This document shows, piece after piece, positions 36,236 through 47,389 of a DNA stretch of 64,000 bases. The notes below the pieces were generated by a model. It made no database searches. It was not told the DNA's origin and saw nothing but the letters and a program-made list of their open reading frames with translations. A program made the position numbers and the translations under genes. Source of the stretch: Plantago major (taxonomy: Eukaryota; Streptophyta; Magnoliopsida; Lamiales; Plantaginaceae); the NCBI GenBank assembly GCA_026545765.1, contig CM048840.1:18542765-18606764 (forward strand), in the 5' to 3' direction. Numbering within the stretch: the first letter of the stretch is position 1; each line of letters opens with the position of its first letter.

Positions 36236-39200
36236 ATTAGTGATGAAAATTCTTATCTTAAACTTCTTCTAAATTACTCAATACTTTCTACTCACAGGCT
36301 CACTCAGAAGTAGAAGTGCAAGGGGACAGAGTTGCGACATCCCCTGCACCTATGGAAATTGATGAGGCATCAAGGCCTTCATCACAAGAAAAGATTCCAG
36401 AGACTGCACAAGTCTCTGAGACAATATCTGAGCCTCCCATGGAGGTAATTGACCTCTCGATATCGATTTGTCTTGTCACTTAACGTTTTCTTGATAAAAT
36501 TTCCTAAGTATTGTGATAATTTTAATTCTCAGGTTCAAGAAAGAAAGGTTGATGAGGACCAGACTTCCAAGTCTCCACCTCACAACAAGATATCTGAGAC
36601 ACCAATTGCCTCAGTAGCACAAGTCTCTGAGCCTGAAGTACTTACTCAGGCTCAAACAAGTGCCAAGCAGGCTCCCAATGATGAGAAAAGGGACCTACTT
36701 CCCTTCTTCAAAGCTCAAACCCTGCCAAAGCATATACAATGCTTCAAGAAATGGCAAAGGTTAAGGTGCTCTGATCTCTCTGAAATATTGAGAATCACAG
36801 ATCAACCAACCAGACGAGCACGAGCTCTTGACTTGGAGACATATATCCATGCAATGTTCCTACCAAAGCGATACATTTGTTCGACTTTATTGCATAAGGA
36901 TTTCTCCGGAGAAGTGGCGCCTGATTTGATACAAGCCTTTGAGCAGGCGGATGGTCGACAAGATTACAGATGGCATTCAAGCGATTACCCAGAACTACGC
37001 AATTTATACCTTCTGGACAAGAAGAGGTTAATGGGCAGATGATCACTATTCCTGAAGTGATCAATCTTGTATCTGGAGATGATGAGGAGGAAGAGATAAA
37101 CGAAAACGACTTCGATGAACCTCCCACTGACCATCACCAAAAGGATGACACCGACAAAAAGGATGATGATGATGCCCGCACGAGGACCGAGGAATTTCAC
37201 AAAGAAATCATGCCTCAAGCTGAAAAGCAAAGCGAGAGGAAAGCAGAAATCTCCGTCTCCATCTCCTCAAAAGTCAACTCATCCATCTTCCCAACAAAAG
37301 GTTAATCTTGAACAAGTAGTTGAGGATTACGAAATCGCTCGGAAATTGTTGAATACTCAATCGAGCTGCTCAACTCGGACAAGCTGTTGGAAGAAGAACA
37401 ACACTCCATCTTCAAGCGGAAGACCGGATAGCTAAATCCGGAGACAAGCTTGACGACTACAAGATCAATATCTGCAAGAGATGATTGCTTACTCGAGGTT
37501 AAAGTGCTACGGGATCTTGTAAATGCCATCACCAAAGAACTCGATCTTGAAGAAGTATCGAAATTAAGCATGATGCTAAGGCGCATCATCTTCAAAAGAA
37601 GTACCATCCTCCTCCCAAAAGGGAAGAAACAATCTACGAGATGGTTCTTTGGACTCGACACAATCGATGAGAATGTCCGAGAGGATGAAGATCAACGTGC
37701 GATTACTCAGATGATGAAGAAGACAAGACTTTGGCAGAACATCGCAATGAACATCTAACTGTTTCACACTTGAAAAGGAAACTGATTGCTCCTAAAACTT
37801 TCAGCAAACTGCCAAATGTCCACTCCCATGAATACATGAACAGATACCAAGTACTGGCTCATCTGAAAAAGGAGATGTCTTCACAGAACAAGGAAGTAAT
37901 TGCCTCCGTCCCCTCTGAAAATAAAAAGTTCACTAAGCTCGTTACTCAGAGAACAACTAGCATACTCATTGCTCAGAAAGATCAGGGAATGATAAGGGAC
38001 GATGATGCGTCTTTAGCTGAAAAAGCTTTCCAAGAGGCAAGTTACACTGCTAGAAAAGCAGATGCCATCCTAGGCCCATTGGCAGAGCTCACTGATAAGG
38101 ACAATGGACTTATCAAGCAAAATCAGGAGCTCAAAGCCGAACTTCAGAAGTTGGTCACTGCCTACAATTATTTACAAGGGCATTTTAACTCTCTCTCAGA
38201 TTCTTTTATGAGACCGACAATGACTAAGGGGAAAGAGTGTACAAATCTGGACCTCAAAGTCGGGGAATGGGAAGAAGGAGAAGAAAACAAGAAGAAATCT
38301 GGGTGCGTGCGCTCGAGAGGAAGAAGAAACATGAAAACTTCCCAGCCACCACTCAGAATCAATGAACCCTCCTCAAGCCAAGCTGCTTTGCAAATAGTAG
38401 CTGCTTCCCAGAAACCTACTGAAGGAACTACAATGATAACAAGGGCCATGGCACAGAAACCTCCAAGGAGTACCAAGGCTCCAAGGAGAAGACAAGTTAA
38501 AGGGATTGATGAATCTTCTGAAGAAGAAGAAGGTTAAATCAAGTCCTTGGGCAATGAAGAAGACTGTAAAACTCTCACAAGATCTAATCTTGATGATGAT
38601 GAAGAAACTGATGAAGATGAAGCTCCTCTTCACAGAAAAAAGGAAAATTGAAAGCCTAACTGAGCCCATAGCTGCAAAGCCCCTAGCAGCTAAAACACCC
38701 TCTGGAAATACCAAGTCTATCCAGGGTGGTTCTTCAAGCAACAAACCCAAAGAGAATTCAAGACAGAGAAGGAACATCTTTGAGAGCAAAGAGAAAGTCA
38801 ACTTCCACTCAGGCCAGAAGAAGCCAAAATAGAGTATGTGAAGAATGAAAATGATTCCTCTGTCTACAGGTGCATCAATCAGAAAAATGGCTATTGGATT
38901 CTGGAACTTAAGCATCTACTGGTAAATTCAAGATTTCCAGAACCAATCCATAAACAACTTATGGCATGGAGAAAAGATAAGCCAACCTTGATCAACACCA
39001 ATCACATTAAAGCCTGGTTGGATTTTGAAGTTGTCAAGAGAACTGAAGCCATGAGAAAGGACCTCTCTGATGAATGTCCATATGGAAAGCCAGATGATGT
39101 GCACAAAATTCTGAATATCACAAGAACAGGCACAAGAGAAAGACTCGCTGTGGAACCCTATGAGTCGTTCTATCTAACTGAAGATCAATACAATGGTGAC

Positions 39201-39441
39201 ATCAGATATCTGAGGATTATCTACGAATACTTCAAGCTTTCAGATATCAGAATAGAGCATGCCTGGAAGTGGGGAAAGTATCTGTGGGTCAAACATTTTG
39301 TCAAGAAGAATCCTACCAAAACCTACAAAGAGGTCTGTGGATTTGCCAGAGACACTGAGATGCTCGTCAGAACACTTCTCTATGATTATTCTGATGACAT
39401 CAAAAGGTTTGGAGATAGGAAATTTGCAGACTGATCCATAG
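33916..39441 (+). pseudogene. Accessory gene region of the Sirevirus composite (fossil)
   Basis: A 5.5-kb region after pol starts at an ATG (MAPKNSSTLKSQSS) and stops about 380 bases before the 3' LTR. The N-terminal block (VIVNNRLVGDFNPDHW) looks globular; then come a Lys/Ser-rich stretch with nuclear-signal-like clusters, Gln/Pro repeats, several short Glu/Thr/Ser/Pro-rich blocks separated by intron-like GT...AG stretches (35.8-36.6 kb), a Leu/Arg-rich block, and a final block ending at 39441. Many Sireviruses carry an extra, sometimes envelope-like gene here, but no signal peptide or membrane anchor is evident. Identity unknown. Broken in several places. Confidence 0.6.
36169..36231. repeat. 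(TA)n microsatellite, about 31 units
   Basis: A near-perfect TA dinucleotide tract lies in an intron-like part of the accessory region. The matching site in the inverted partner (around 23880) has only a few TA units, so the tract expanded in this copy. Confidence 0.95.
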
Positions 39442-39807
39442 AACTACTGTTGAAGAGTTGAAGAGTTGAAGACTTGAAGACTAGTCTATTAGGATGATTA
39501 CTTGGAGCTTGGCTACTCCTGTTGTCCTAATTTACTATTTTTTTGTTGTATTTTTGCTGACTGAGCTAAACTTGTTTTATGTATTGAAGTTATCTGTAAT
39601 CTTTCTTTGTAACTTATCTGAAGAACTTACTCTCAGATAGTATTCTATAAAAGATAACTTGTCAGCAAAGATCACACCTTGTGATTTGGTTGATGTTTAC
39701 TTTCTGCACTTAATTGAATGAATTGAAAAATCTTAAGAAAAGATTAAGTGTTGGATTGTTCACTCATCCAGATTTGTAATAGGTCAGATAGTCATCGTTG
39801 ACTGATC

Positions 39808-39822
39808 AAAAAGGGGGAAATT
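39808..39822 (+). other. Polypurine tract before the Sirevirus 3' LTR
   Basis: AAAAAGGGGGAAATT directly precedes the LTR start TGTTAGG. In LTR elements such a purine run primes plus-strand DNA synthesis. It confirms the orientation and the LTR start. Confidence 0.8.
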
Positions 39823-41445
39823 TGTTAGGAAATTTGTTAGATATTTTGTTAGAAATATCTGTTTAGATTTTGATCAGCAACATGATAACTTATCTTAGTC
39901 TCAGATAGGTGATTAGAACTCTTGGTTCACTTGAACATTGTAAAAGAGGAAACCCACTAAGTATGATAGTCTAGCTAATCTTGTATAGGATGTTAGGTCT
40001 CAAAATGTAATTTTTATTTTATGAAGAGAAGACCAAGAAGAAGACATCCAAGCGGAACAAGTTCAACGACATTGAAGATTTGAAGAAACTGCACAAGATT
40101 ACTGAAATAGTTTTACAGATATCTTGAAGACACGAATAGTCTTAAACTAGCTGTGTCACAAGAGATATCTGAGAACTGGAAGGTTTTCTGAAAACCAGGA
40201 AAGTGCCCATAGATATCTACTCTCAGATACCTTGAGCCTTAACCACATTTCTGAAAAAGAAATATATTGCAACAAAGTTGTTTCAATAAAGTGGTATCTG
40301 AAGATTGAAGATAAGGACGTGCAAAGAATTAGATAATACTAGTCTCTGATACTGAGCATAGTTCCGTTGGCACTACAGGAGAAAAAGTACAGTACAATGC
40401 ATTTAATGCACGGACAGAGATGTCTGAATAAAAGCAACGGTACCTTCTGAAGAAGAAGACAAACCTGCTGTAGTACTATACACAGATATCAATAGTTTGA
40501 ATTTGATTTAAGTCTAACGGATACTATTCAACGGCATTCAAATTCATCTATAAATATCAACACTTAGACTACTTGAGAAGAGACCTTGAACTCCATAAAC
40601 ACGCTGAACAACATATTCTCTCAAGCAAACTACTTATCCTCAAAGCTTTCTATTGCGACCAAAGCTCCTGATCTTAAGTAGCACTAAAGTTCTAAGTGTC
40701 CTAATCCTAAACAAGTACTGCTATCTGTGAAAGAGTTGAATTGAAAGATCAAGTATCTGAGATTCATTCTCTTGAACATTTATCTAAGACTTGGGTCAGT
40801 AAAAAGAATAAGATACCATACATTGAAAAGTGTATTAAGTATACTTGATTCACAGAGCTATCTGATTAACTGAAAAGTTATTAAAGAAGCTCATCTGACA
40901 ACTCAAACCAAAACCAACACCATCACCGGCGTGGAGTACAGGAAGTACTTAGTTTGAGAAACTAAGGAATAACTCCAAGGTTATTGAGCACAGGAAGTAC
41001 TTAGCTTGGGAAGCTAGGGAATAGCTCAAAAAGGTTTAGTCTGGAAGTACTTGTGAAAGCCGAGGAACAACTCAGGGGGAACATTTGGTTGGGAACCATT
41101 TGTTTAAGGAATCTTAGAATAGGATTTTTGTAAGGTGACCTCAATTATCTATTCTAGTGAATTCTAGGTCTTTGGAAGACCGAAGTGGATTAGTTGGAGG
41201 ATTACGCCACCTCCAGATACCACTATACTTGCTGTGTTATTTACTTCTCTGTACTTACATTTCAGCAACACACACACACTTTAACTGTTTCTGCACTTAT
41301 CTATCTTAAGTCTTCCGCGCTCTGAATCTAAGTATCAGATATCTACACAGATATCTGAGAAATAGTTTTTATCGACAAAAGTTTTAAAAGACTATTCACC
41401 CCCCCCCCCCCCGAGTCTTTTACTTTGCCGTTATCTGGACCAACA
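39823..41445 (+). repeat. 3' LTR of the Sirevirus composite
   Basis: The LTR is 1623 bases, TGTTAGG...CCAACA, with TATAAATA at 40549-40556 and a C14 run at 41399-41412 near the end. The right flank TTTTG repeats the five bases before 19812. Confidence 0.9.
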
Positions 41446-42741
41446 TTTTGAAAGAAAAACCCTTAGTAAAACCACATTATTTCGCGCGCAATTCTTCTGC
41501 AATGCACAGTCATCTTTGAAAATCGTTTTCCGATTCGTTAACCGTCCGATTGAGTTGATTTTTAGAGAGAAGATTGATAGCAGACCTTTCTATAATTTCA
41601 CCGGACAGATCTCCATTTGGAGGAGTGAGTCATCCATAATTTGATGTCGAACGGAGGGCTATTTTCTAACCCGTTTTCAAATCTTGTCCCTCTTGTTCAT
41701 TTTTCTCAAGGCAAGTTCCCCTAAGGTTTCATCCACAATTATTTTGTTGATTGATTGCTACATATGATGCGTTATGTTGTCGTTGCGAGTATGATTATGA
41801 TATTATGATTGGAAATTAATGTTGCTGCCCTATGAAACAATCCGATACGATGCTCAGCCAATTTCGTTAACTGCTACTTGTTTGTGTGATTTGTAAGTAT
41901 GATGGTGATTTGTATATATGTTGAATCGTGTGTAAAAACAATATGTTCAGTCCTTCATATTTGCCGAATGTACATATATGTGTTACTAGTTGAGCTAGTT
42001 GATTGTTTTGAATGGTTTATGGTGTTGAGATTATGATGTGTAATAGAAGTGGCATGGGACAAATATCAATCTTGTTCGAATGAGGTACATTGCATGTTTT
42101 TCTATGGCTTTTGTTGGTACTATTATTTGATGTTGCACAGTTCATATTGTTGCAATTATTGTTCCCTGTTATTTGGAAAAGTTGGTGCAAATGTGGTAGC
42201 AAGAGTCTTGTACGATTTGGTTATGTTTTGGTACATATGTTCTGTTGATGTTATGTTATGCACACACATTAGTCCATGCATTCCAAAGTTGAGTCTAGGA
42301 CCATGCATTCACGTTAAGAAGACGTTAAAGGTTAAAGTAAAGTTTTCAAGTTAAAGAAAAGTAAGGGCTCGTAAGGACACCGCCCTAAGCATTTGTGGCA
42401 ATTCCAAGAGTATCAGGTAGAGTGTGATTAGTGCCTCTAGTCGTTTTAAAGAGTTTTAAGAGGTCACCATGGGCTGGGGTAGGACCTTGCGATGCCAAGT
42501 GAGCTCGCGATCATGTTAAGATTTTAATACGTTTCAAGAGAAAGTTTCAAGACAAGTTTCCAGTTCAAGTTTTAGTTTTTTCAAGAATAACAAGTTCAAG
42601 TGTTCCGAGTCAAGTCAGGTCTTAAGGTTGCATTCATTAAGTAAGATTAAAAGCTTTAAAAGACATGAAGATAGAACTTTAAGTCATAGCACGTGCATGG
42701 AATTTGCTCAGCTAGTGGTCACAGCTGACGCCCTTCTAAAA

Positions 42742-42986
42742 TACTCCCTCCGTCCCGGTTTCATCTTCCTACGGGCCTGGGCACAAGATTTAAGAGAAAA
42801 GTTAATAAAGTAGGAGAGATGGTGATAAAGTATGAAAGAGAGTGATTAAAATATGACAAATAGTGAATAAAGTAGGAGAGATAGTGTATAAAGTAGGAGA
42901 AAGATTTTTCATTTAAGGGATGAGAAGATGAATTTCGGACGGACCAAAATGGAATGCGGGAAGATGAAACTGGGATGAAGGGAGTA
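42742..42986. mobile_element. Stowaway-like MITE in the gypsy LTR
   Basis: A 245-base element with inverted ends: left TACTCCCTCCGTCCCGGTTT, right (complement) TACTCCCTTCATCCCAGTTT, both continuing CATCTTCC. TA ends fit a Stowaway target. The interior is A/G-rich with a repeated TAAAGTAGGAGAGAT-type motif. Non-coding, non-autonomous. Confidence 0.9.
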
Positions 42987-43304
42987 TCAATTTTAGGTAC
43001 TTGAATCTGAGCTAATCGGAGTTATCGGAGTAGTGATCAGTATCAAGAAGATCTTTAACATATTTAAATTTCATGATTTCAAAGACTTTGCAATGTTGCA
43101 AGAATTTGTCTATTTATAGTTCCGCTGCATATTTTACAAGTTCAAGAATTATTTTCAAGAATTTTCATGTTAAGTCTTTTGACGCGCAAAGCGTCTAGTA
43201 ACGCATTATCTTTTTACAAGTCAAGTTCGTTGAATTTACAAGCTCACGAACTAGCGCGAGTCATATTTTCCTTAGTTCATCTTTATAAAATTCAGGGCGC
43301 TACA

Positions 43305-43403
43305 ACTTGGTATCAGAGTCGTGCCAACCCAAACCCCACAAGGGGTGGACGGTTGGCTGGACCATGCTGCGGAGGGGACGTCGCACAATTCAAGGGGGGT
43401 GAA
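43305..43403 (+). mobile_element. Minimal retroelement internal domain (PBS to PPT)
   Basis: Directly after an LTR-type end (GGGCGCTACA) is ACTTGGTATCAGAGTC, an initiator-Met-type primer site. Only about 75 bases on, CAAGGGGGGTGAA, a polypurine tract, precedes a new LTR start, TGTAACGCCCC. A complete PBS-to-PPT span of under 100 bases is the hallmark of TRIMs such as Cassandra. The left LTR does not match the right one, so the unit is a mosaic. Confidence 0.55.
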
Positions 43404-44311
43404 TGTAACGCCCCAAAGTTTCAAGTCAAGTCCAAAAAGCTTAACGGAATCGAGAACGCTACTCATACCAACAAGGTGCACCTTTCTTTTCGGGAATCCA
43501 TCTATAAGAACTCCAGAGTAAAGTGTTCTTGCCCTGGAGCAATCTTAGGATGGGTGACCAACTGGGAAGTCTCCCGGTTCACGCACGAGGAGTACAAAGT
43601 GCGCGGGAAAGGACATGTGTTGGTACAACGGGATCAGCATATCACCCAAAGTGCTGTTTTAGCCCATAATAGATGCGTTTAAACATATTTCTTCCTTACC
43701 TTGCCTTTCTCCTCCTTCTCAAATGAATAGACACATTGACATCAAAACTCCTTTTGGCTATAAATCTTGCTAAAAACACCATAAATCCTACAAAACTATA
43801 AAAGTAAACAAGTAACGAAATAAAAACTCTGGCAATGATGTTTGGTCCCACTCATGATATGTGAAACTATTCATTATGTGTTCTGATATTTGAAAGTTCA
43901 TTTGAGTCTGTTATTACGATTATATGTCGATTGGGGGGGCTCGGTAAAGGGGCATCAGAAACTTACGTACTGAGTATGCAACTCACCCATTCACTATTTT
44001 TTTCCCCCTAGTATGATCAGGGGGTGGCTTGGTTATAAGAGTATCTATTTTTTGGACAAAGGGCCAGAGGACTCTATCATTGAGAAGGATGTTAATTTGA
44101 GGTTGTAGTTACTTTTGTTATAATTTGATTACTTGTAATATTCAGGTTATTAGATTGGTATACCTTTGTATATGGGGATTTTAGATGCTATGTTGCAATA
44201 ATGTTGAGTTAAATCCTTACTTTGAGGTTTAAAGTTAGGCTTCGCCTTATTGTAAGTATATCTCATGAGAGACAGCCGGTTGCACCTTGGTTTTGGTTTT
44301 GGGGCGTGACA
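43404..44311 (+). repeat. LTR-like unit with 5S-like insert
   Basis: The unit begins TGTAACGCCCCAAAG after a polypurine tract and ends TTGGGGCGTGACA; both ends fit a gypsy-type or TRIM LTR. A 5S-rRNA-like segment is at 43461-43585. The remainder is non-coding. The right boundary is less certain than the left. Confidence 0.5.
43461..43585 (+). repeat. 5S rRNA-derived segment within an LTR
   Basis: The stretch resembles plant 5S rRNA in order and spacing: CATACCA, then TCCATCTATAAGAACTCC against TCCCATCAGAACTCC, AGTAAAGTGTTCTTGCCC against AGTTAAGCGTGCTTGGGC, and the near-exact TAGGATGGGTGACC...CTGGGAAGTC block. The last block covers the internal polymerase III promoter part. It is too diverged to be a working 5S gene. 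LTRs that carry 5S promoters are known from Cassandra TRIMs. Confidence 0.7.
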
Positions 44312-45031
44312 TACGTCAAAAAGTAAAAAAGTAAAATGATGCATATAATATAGTTGGTCTTTTATTTTCTATTAACTTTTTTTACTCATGATGTTATAAA
44401 ATTTTCTCAAATTTCTTATGAAATTATAACAAATTTGGTGTATTTGTGTCGTACCAGAAAGTGTGTTATAGTGCGTATCCCTGTATCCGATACAAGTACC
44501 ATAATTTCCTTTTAAACTTATTATTGGGACACGACATGTGGCATACCCGATACATATTCTCGTAGTCCATATCCAATATTGCACGATTGAAAGAATGTGA
44601 TCGATGTACATGTGCAATCTCGGATGTGGACTAATTTATTCACATATACAAATCGTGATTTCGGTAATAAAATTTTATAGAGTGCCTTGATAAAAATAGG
44701 CCTAAAAGTAGCACAAGCTTTTTGCCCTCCTTTGTGTAAATGAAACTTACATTATTTTGATATTCAAAAGGATATCTTTTGACCAAATCTAAACTAACTT
44801 CAACCAATTTTTGTTAAAAGTATAATGTTATTGTAGATATCACTTATTATTACAAATATCCAATATATAATAAATAAAATGACTCATACAAAGTCAGAAA
44901 GAAGATAATTAAAGATGAATATTAAATCAGGTCATAGTAAAATGTCAAATTTTTACCATCCAAAAGTAAAAAAAAAAAAAGCATATATAGTGAAACAATA
45001 AAGATATCATCAAAGTTATCCATGGAATTTG
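44312..45031. other. Intergenic, upstream of response-regulator gene 1
   Basis: A/T-rich, with no coding frame or repeat recognised. The part next to the TATA box resembles the region upstream of the second gene (around 54060-54290), so promoter sequence was probably duplicated with the gene. Confidence 0.4.
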
Positions 45032-45041
45032 TATATAAATA
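45032..45041 (+). promoter_or_regulatory. TATA box of response-regulator gene 1
   Basis: TATATAAATA lies 155 bases before the ATG at 45196. The paralog has TATAAATA at 54296 in a similar setting (both followed by ACTRCATACT-like sequence), which supports function. Confidence 0.55.
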
Positions 45042-45195
45042 TTGCATACTATGTCCTATGGAGAAGTATATTTCCTCTCAAGAATATCATACCATCTAAA
45101 TCTCTATTGTATTCGGTTCACTAGTTTCTTAGAGTTTTGTAATAAGGTAGTTAATTTTAGGAAGTTTTGATTATTACAAAGTTATTTGAGATAAT

Positions 45196-46863
45196 ATGAA
45201 AGCTATGTCAATGTTGGGTAGCTCATCATATGCACCACAAGAGATTCATGTTCTATATGTTGATGACGATAATGATGATGAAAATGTAATAAAGGACAAG
45301 TTTGCATACTTCTCTTGCAAAGGTATACACGCATTTTGTATGTTTTCATTAGCATCTTATAGATTTCAGTGCTTTTGAAACCCGTTGGATATCTCAAACA
45401 TCTGAGACTGCTGTTTTTTACTCAGTGTGTTAATTTCTTATTTTCAGTGACAATAGTAAATCTGGCCTCCACAGCTCTAGCAATGCTATCAAAAGGGAAG
45501 CATCAATTTGATCTTGTGGTGGAAAATATTCACTCTCCTGACTCCTACGGGTTCATACTTCTACAGGATGCTACTAAAATGGATTTGCCTGTTATATGTG
45601 AGTATAACTTTGAATATTATATAATTTTTTGGATTTTAAAATTTTGAGAAATATAAACATATTGTCCAGTGAATTAAAAGAACAAATACTTTAGATTTAC
45701 CTTATTTATGGTCCATCAATGTAGTGTTGACAGAAGAAGATGATCCTGTGCTAATAACAAGGGGAATAAAAGAGGGGGCTCTTTTCTGTATCCAGAAGCC
45801 TGTCACATTGGAACAAATAAAATACCTATGGCAACATGTTTTAAGAGAGAAGATGCGCAAACCTAAAGAAAATGAAAGACTCGAAGGATTGATGGGGCCA
45901 TACGAGTGTTTGAACAATGGGACTTATAACAAGGTTGAACAAAAGGCTACATCTGCTAAAAAAACAAGAACCCAAAGAAATTCAAATAATGGTGGCCAAA
46001 GTAGTTTGCAGAATCATGTTGTCATCCAACCTGGAATGAATTATTGCATTGAGTGGACCGAGAGCCTACACGGAATATTTATGGATGCGGTCAGACAACT
46101 TGGAGAAGGAAGTAAGTATATCTTTTATCTTTTTCTACATGATGTAAGTAGTAAGTACTTTGATCATATTGTACTTATATTATGTATCCTATGAATGTTA
46201 CCCAATTGTTTGTGTCAAATATAAATATAGGATGCTATCCAAAAGATATCCTTGAATTAATGAACGTGCCCGCCCTTACAAGAATGCATGTGGCGAGCCA
46301 TCTCCAGGTATGTTTATATTTCTTATGTTGAGTATATAACTCAAACAATCCTATGATATCCTCTCATAAACTAAATTTGTATTTACTTGTTGTAGAAATG
46401 TCGGACTGGAGATTGGCAATTACACAATAAAAGAAAACGTGATGCAAATTCGGAACTAAAGGAAACAACCCAACAAGTTAACATGTCTCCGACAAAATCA
46501 AGAAGATTTGGAGCTATGCCTAGCCTTGACATTAGTCCGGAAACTGAACCCAATGAACAAGATTATTGTGCAAAAAATAGTAAGGTCCTCAAAGAAAATT
46601 CGAAAATGGCAAACAACTCCCAAGTTCAAAAAAATGAACATGACCACTCTCAAGGATCCAAGAAAAAAGATGATTCTCAAGGTCAAGTTGGACGGGAAAA
46701 TTGTGGAAATACCACAGTTGACGCTCGCAATGCTGATACGACAATGAAAAGCAGTCTCCGTGGTGAATGTTCCCAAGTTCACCTCAATCATGAACAAGAT
46801 CGTTCTCAAGGTCACCAGAGTGGTGCAAGCACAAATACTTCTGAGAATAAAGGAAGTTCATGA
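45196..46863 (+). CDS. Atypical type-B-like two-component response regulator, gene 1
   Basis: Five exons: 45196-45322, 45448-45597, 45725-46111, 46231-46307, 46396-46863; all introns are GT-AG, and 402 residues result. Exons 1-3 encode a receiver-like domain (residues about 16-125: HVLYVDDD, then DLVVENIHSPDSYG, then QKPVTLEQIKYLWQHVL). Exons 3-5 encode a GARP/Myb-like DNA-binding domain (about residues 202-250: EWTESLHGIFMDAVRQLGEG, then ILELMNVPALTRMHVASHLQ). Type-B regulators are nuclear transcription factors of the His-to-Asp (cytokinin) phosphorelay. Here the usual phospho-acceptor Asp in the 'SDVHMPD' motif is Asn (ENIHSPD), while the acidic pair and the Lys of KPV remain, so signalling by phosphorylation is unlikely. 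The C-terminus is short, Ser/Asn/Gln-rich and hydrophilic. Its tandem partner is at 54478. Confidence 0.85.
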
Positions 46864-47389
46864 ACTGAATCCTAGCCAGGTTCTTTATGCATCAACGTGC
46901 ATGCTTAATGCAAAACAAAACTGGTGCGATTATCAATATACATGCGTACTTGGTAAAAGTTATCAATGTAAATTGATGTATTGTTTCTCATATTTGCAGA
47001 TTTCTATATTGTCACCGGAAAACAACTGTTCAATGGAGCCATCATCATCAAAGTTCAGCATAAGGCAGCAAATGTGGATGCAAGTTCCTAATAATCAGTC
47101 TTATTTTTATTTTATTTTGAGTGAATTAGTTGTGTAATAAAGATGTAGAAAGCTCATTTCTACAAAAGACTTTGGATTTCTATGTTTTACTGTATGTCAT
47201 GAAACATCTTTATTTTAAAACTGATAGAATAATGATAGTTTCTTAGTATTCTGTTTTCTGGAAGGTTGGAAAATGTAAACTAGACAAAAATATTGGTGTG
47301 TTTTGTAACTCAAGTCGTGTATTTCGAGCATTTTATTGCTCTACCTATCAGTTTAATAATTTTGCTCTTCAAAAAAATAATGTTCTTTT
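46864..47389. other. 3' UTR and downstream region of gene 1
   Basis: AATAAA at 47136-47141 sits in TAATAAAGATGTAGAA, a string also present after gene 2 (56920-56930), so it is the likely poly(A) signal and the transcript probably ends near 47160. A pyrimidine-AG site near 47000 could allow a different 3' exon; this cannot be decided here. Confidence 0.45.

Larger units (their letters stand above)
19812..41445 (+). mobile_element. Sirevirus-like Ty1/copia composite element (fossil)
   Basis: The composite starts TGTTAGGAAATTTG, ends TCTGGACCAACA, and is flanked by an exact TTTTG on both sides (19807-19811, 41446-41450). Order: a 5' LTR portion (19812 to about 20160), an inverted pol-less partner element (about 20161-28382, minus strand), gag/pol (28383-33126, plus), an accessory region (33916-39441), a polypurine tract, and a 3' LTR (39823-41445). 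The exact flanking duplication shows the outer element entered as one unit and the partner came later or arose by rearrangement. LTR copies differ by only a few percent by eye, so the family was active fairly recently. It is broken in multiple places. Confidence 0.85.
19645..43304 (+). repeat. Gypsy-type LTR, split by later insertions
   Basis: The left piece 19645-19811 begins TGTAACAGCCCAAAAATTC. The right piece 41446-43304 ends GGGCGCTACA and is followed by a methionine-tRNA-type primer site. The Sirevirus composite (19812-41445) and a Stowaway-like MITE (42742-42986) lie inside. Without them the LTR would be roughly 1.8 kb. Such TGTAACA...TACA LTRs with a TGGTATCAGAG site are typical of chromovirus-type gypsy elements. 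Host element coding sequence is not present next to it. Confidence 0.6.

Noticed and set aside
43461-43585. Functional 5S rRNA gene
   Set aside because: Too many differences from 5S in the first half, and it lies within an LTR-like unit; no tandem array.
43167-43682. 171-codon open frame crossing the PBS and the 5S-like segment
   Set aside because: It runs through an LTR end, a primer site, a polypurine tract and 5S-like DNA; chance frame.
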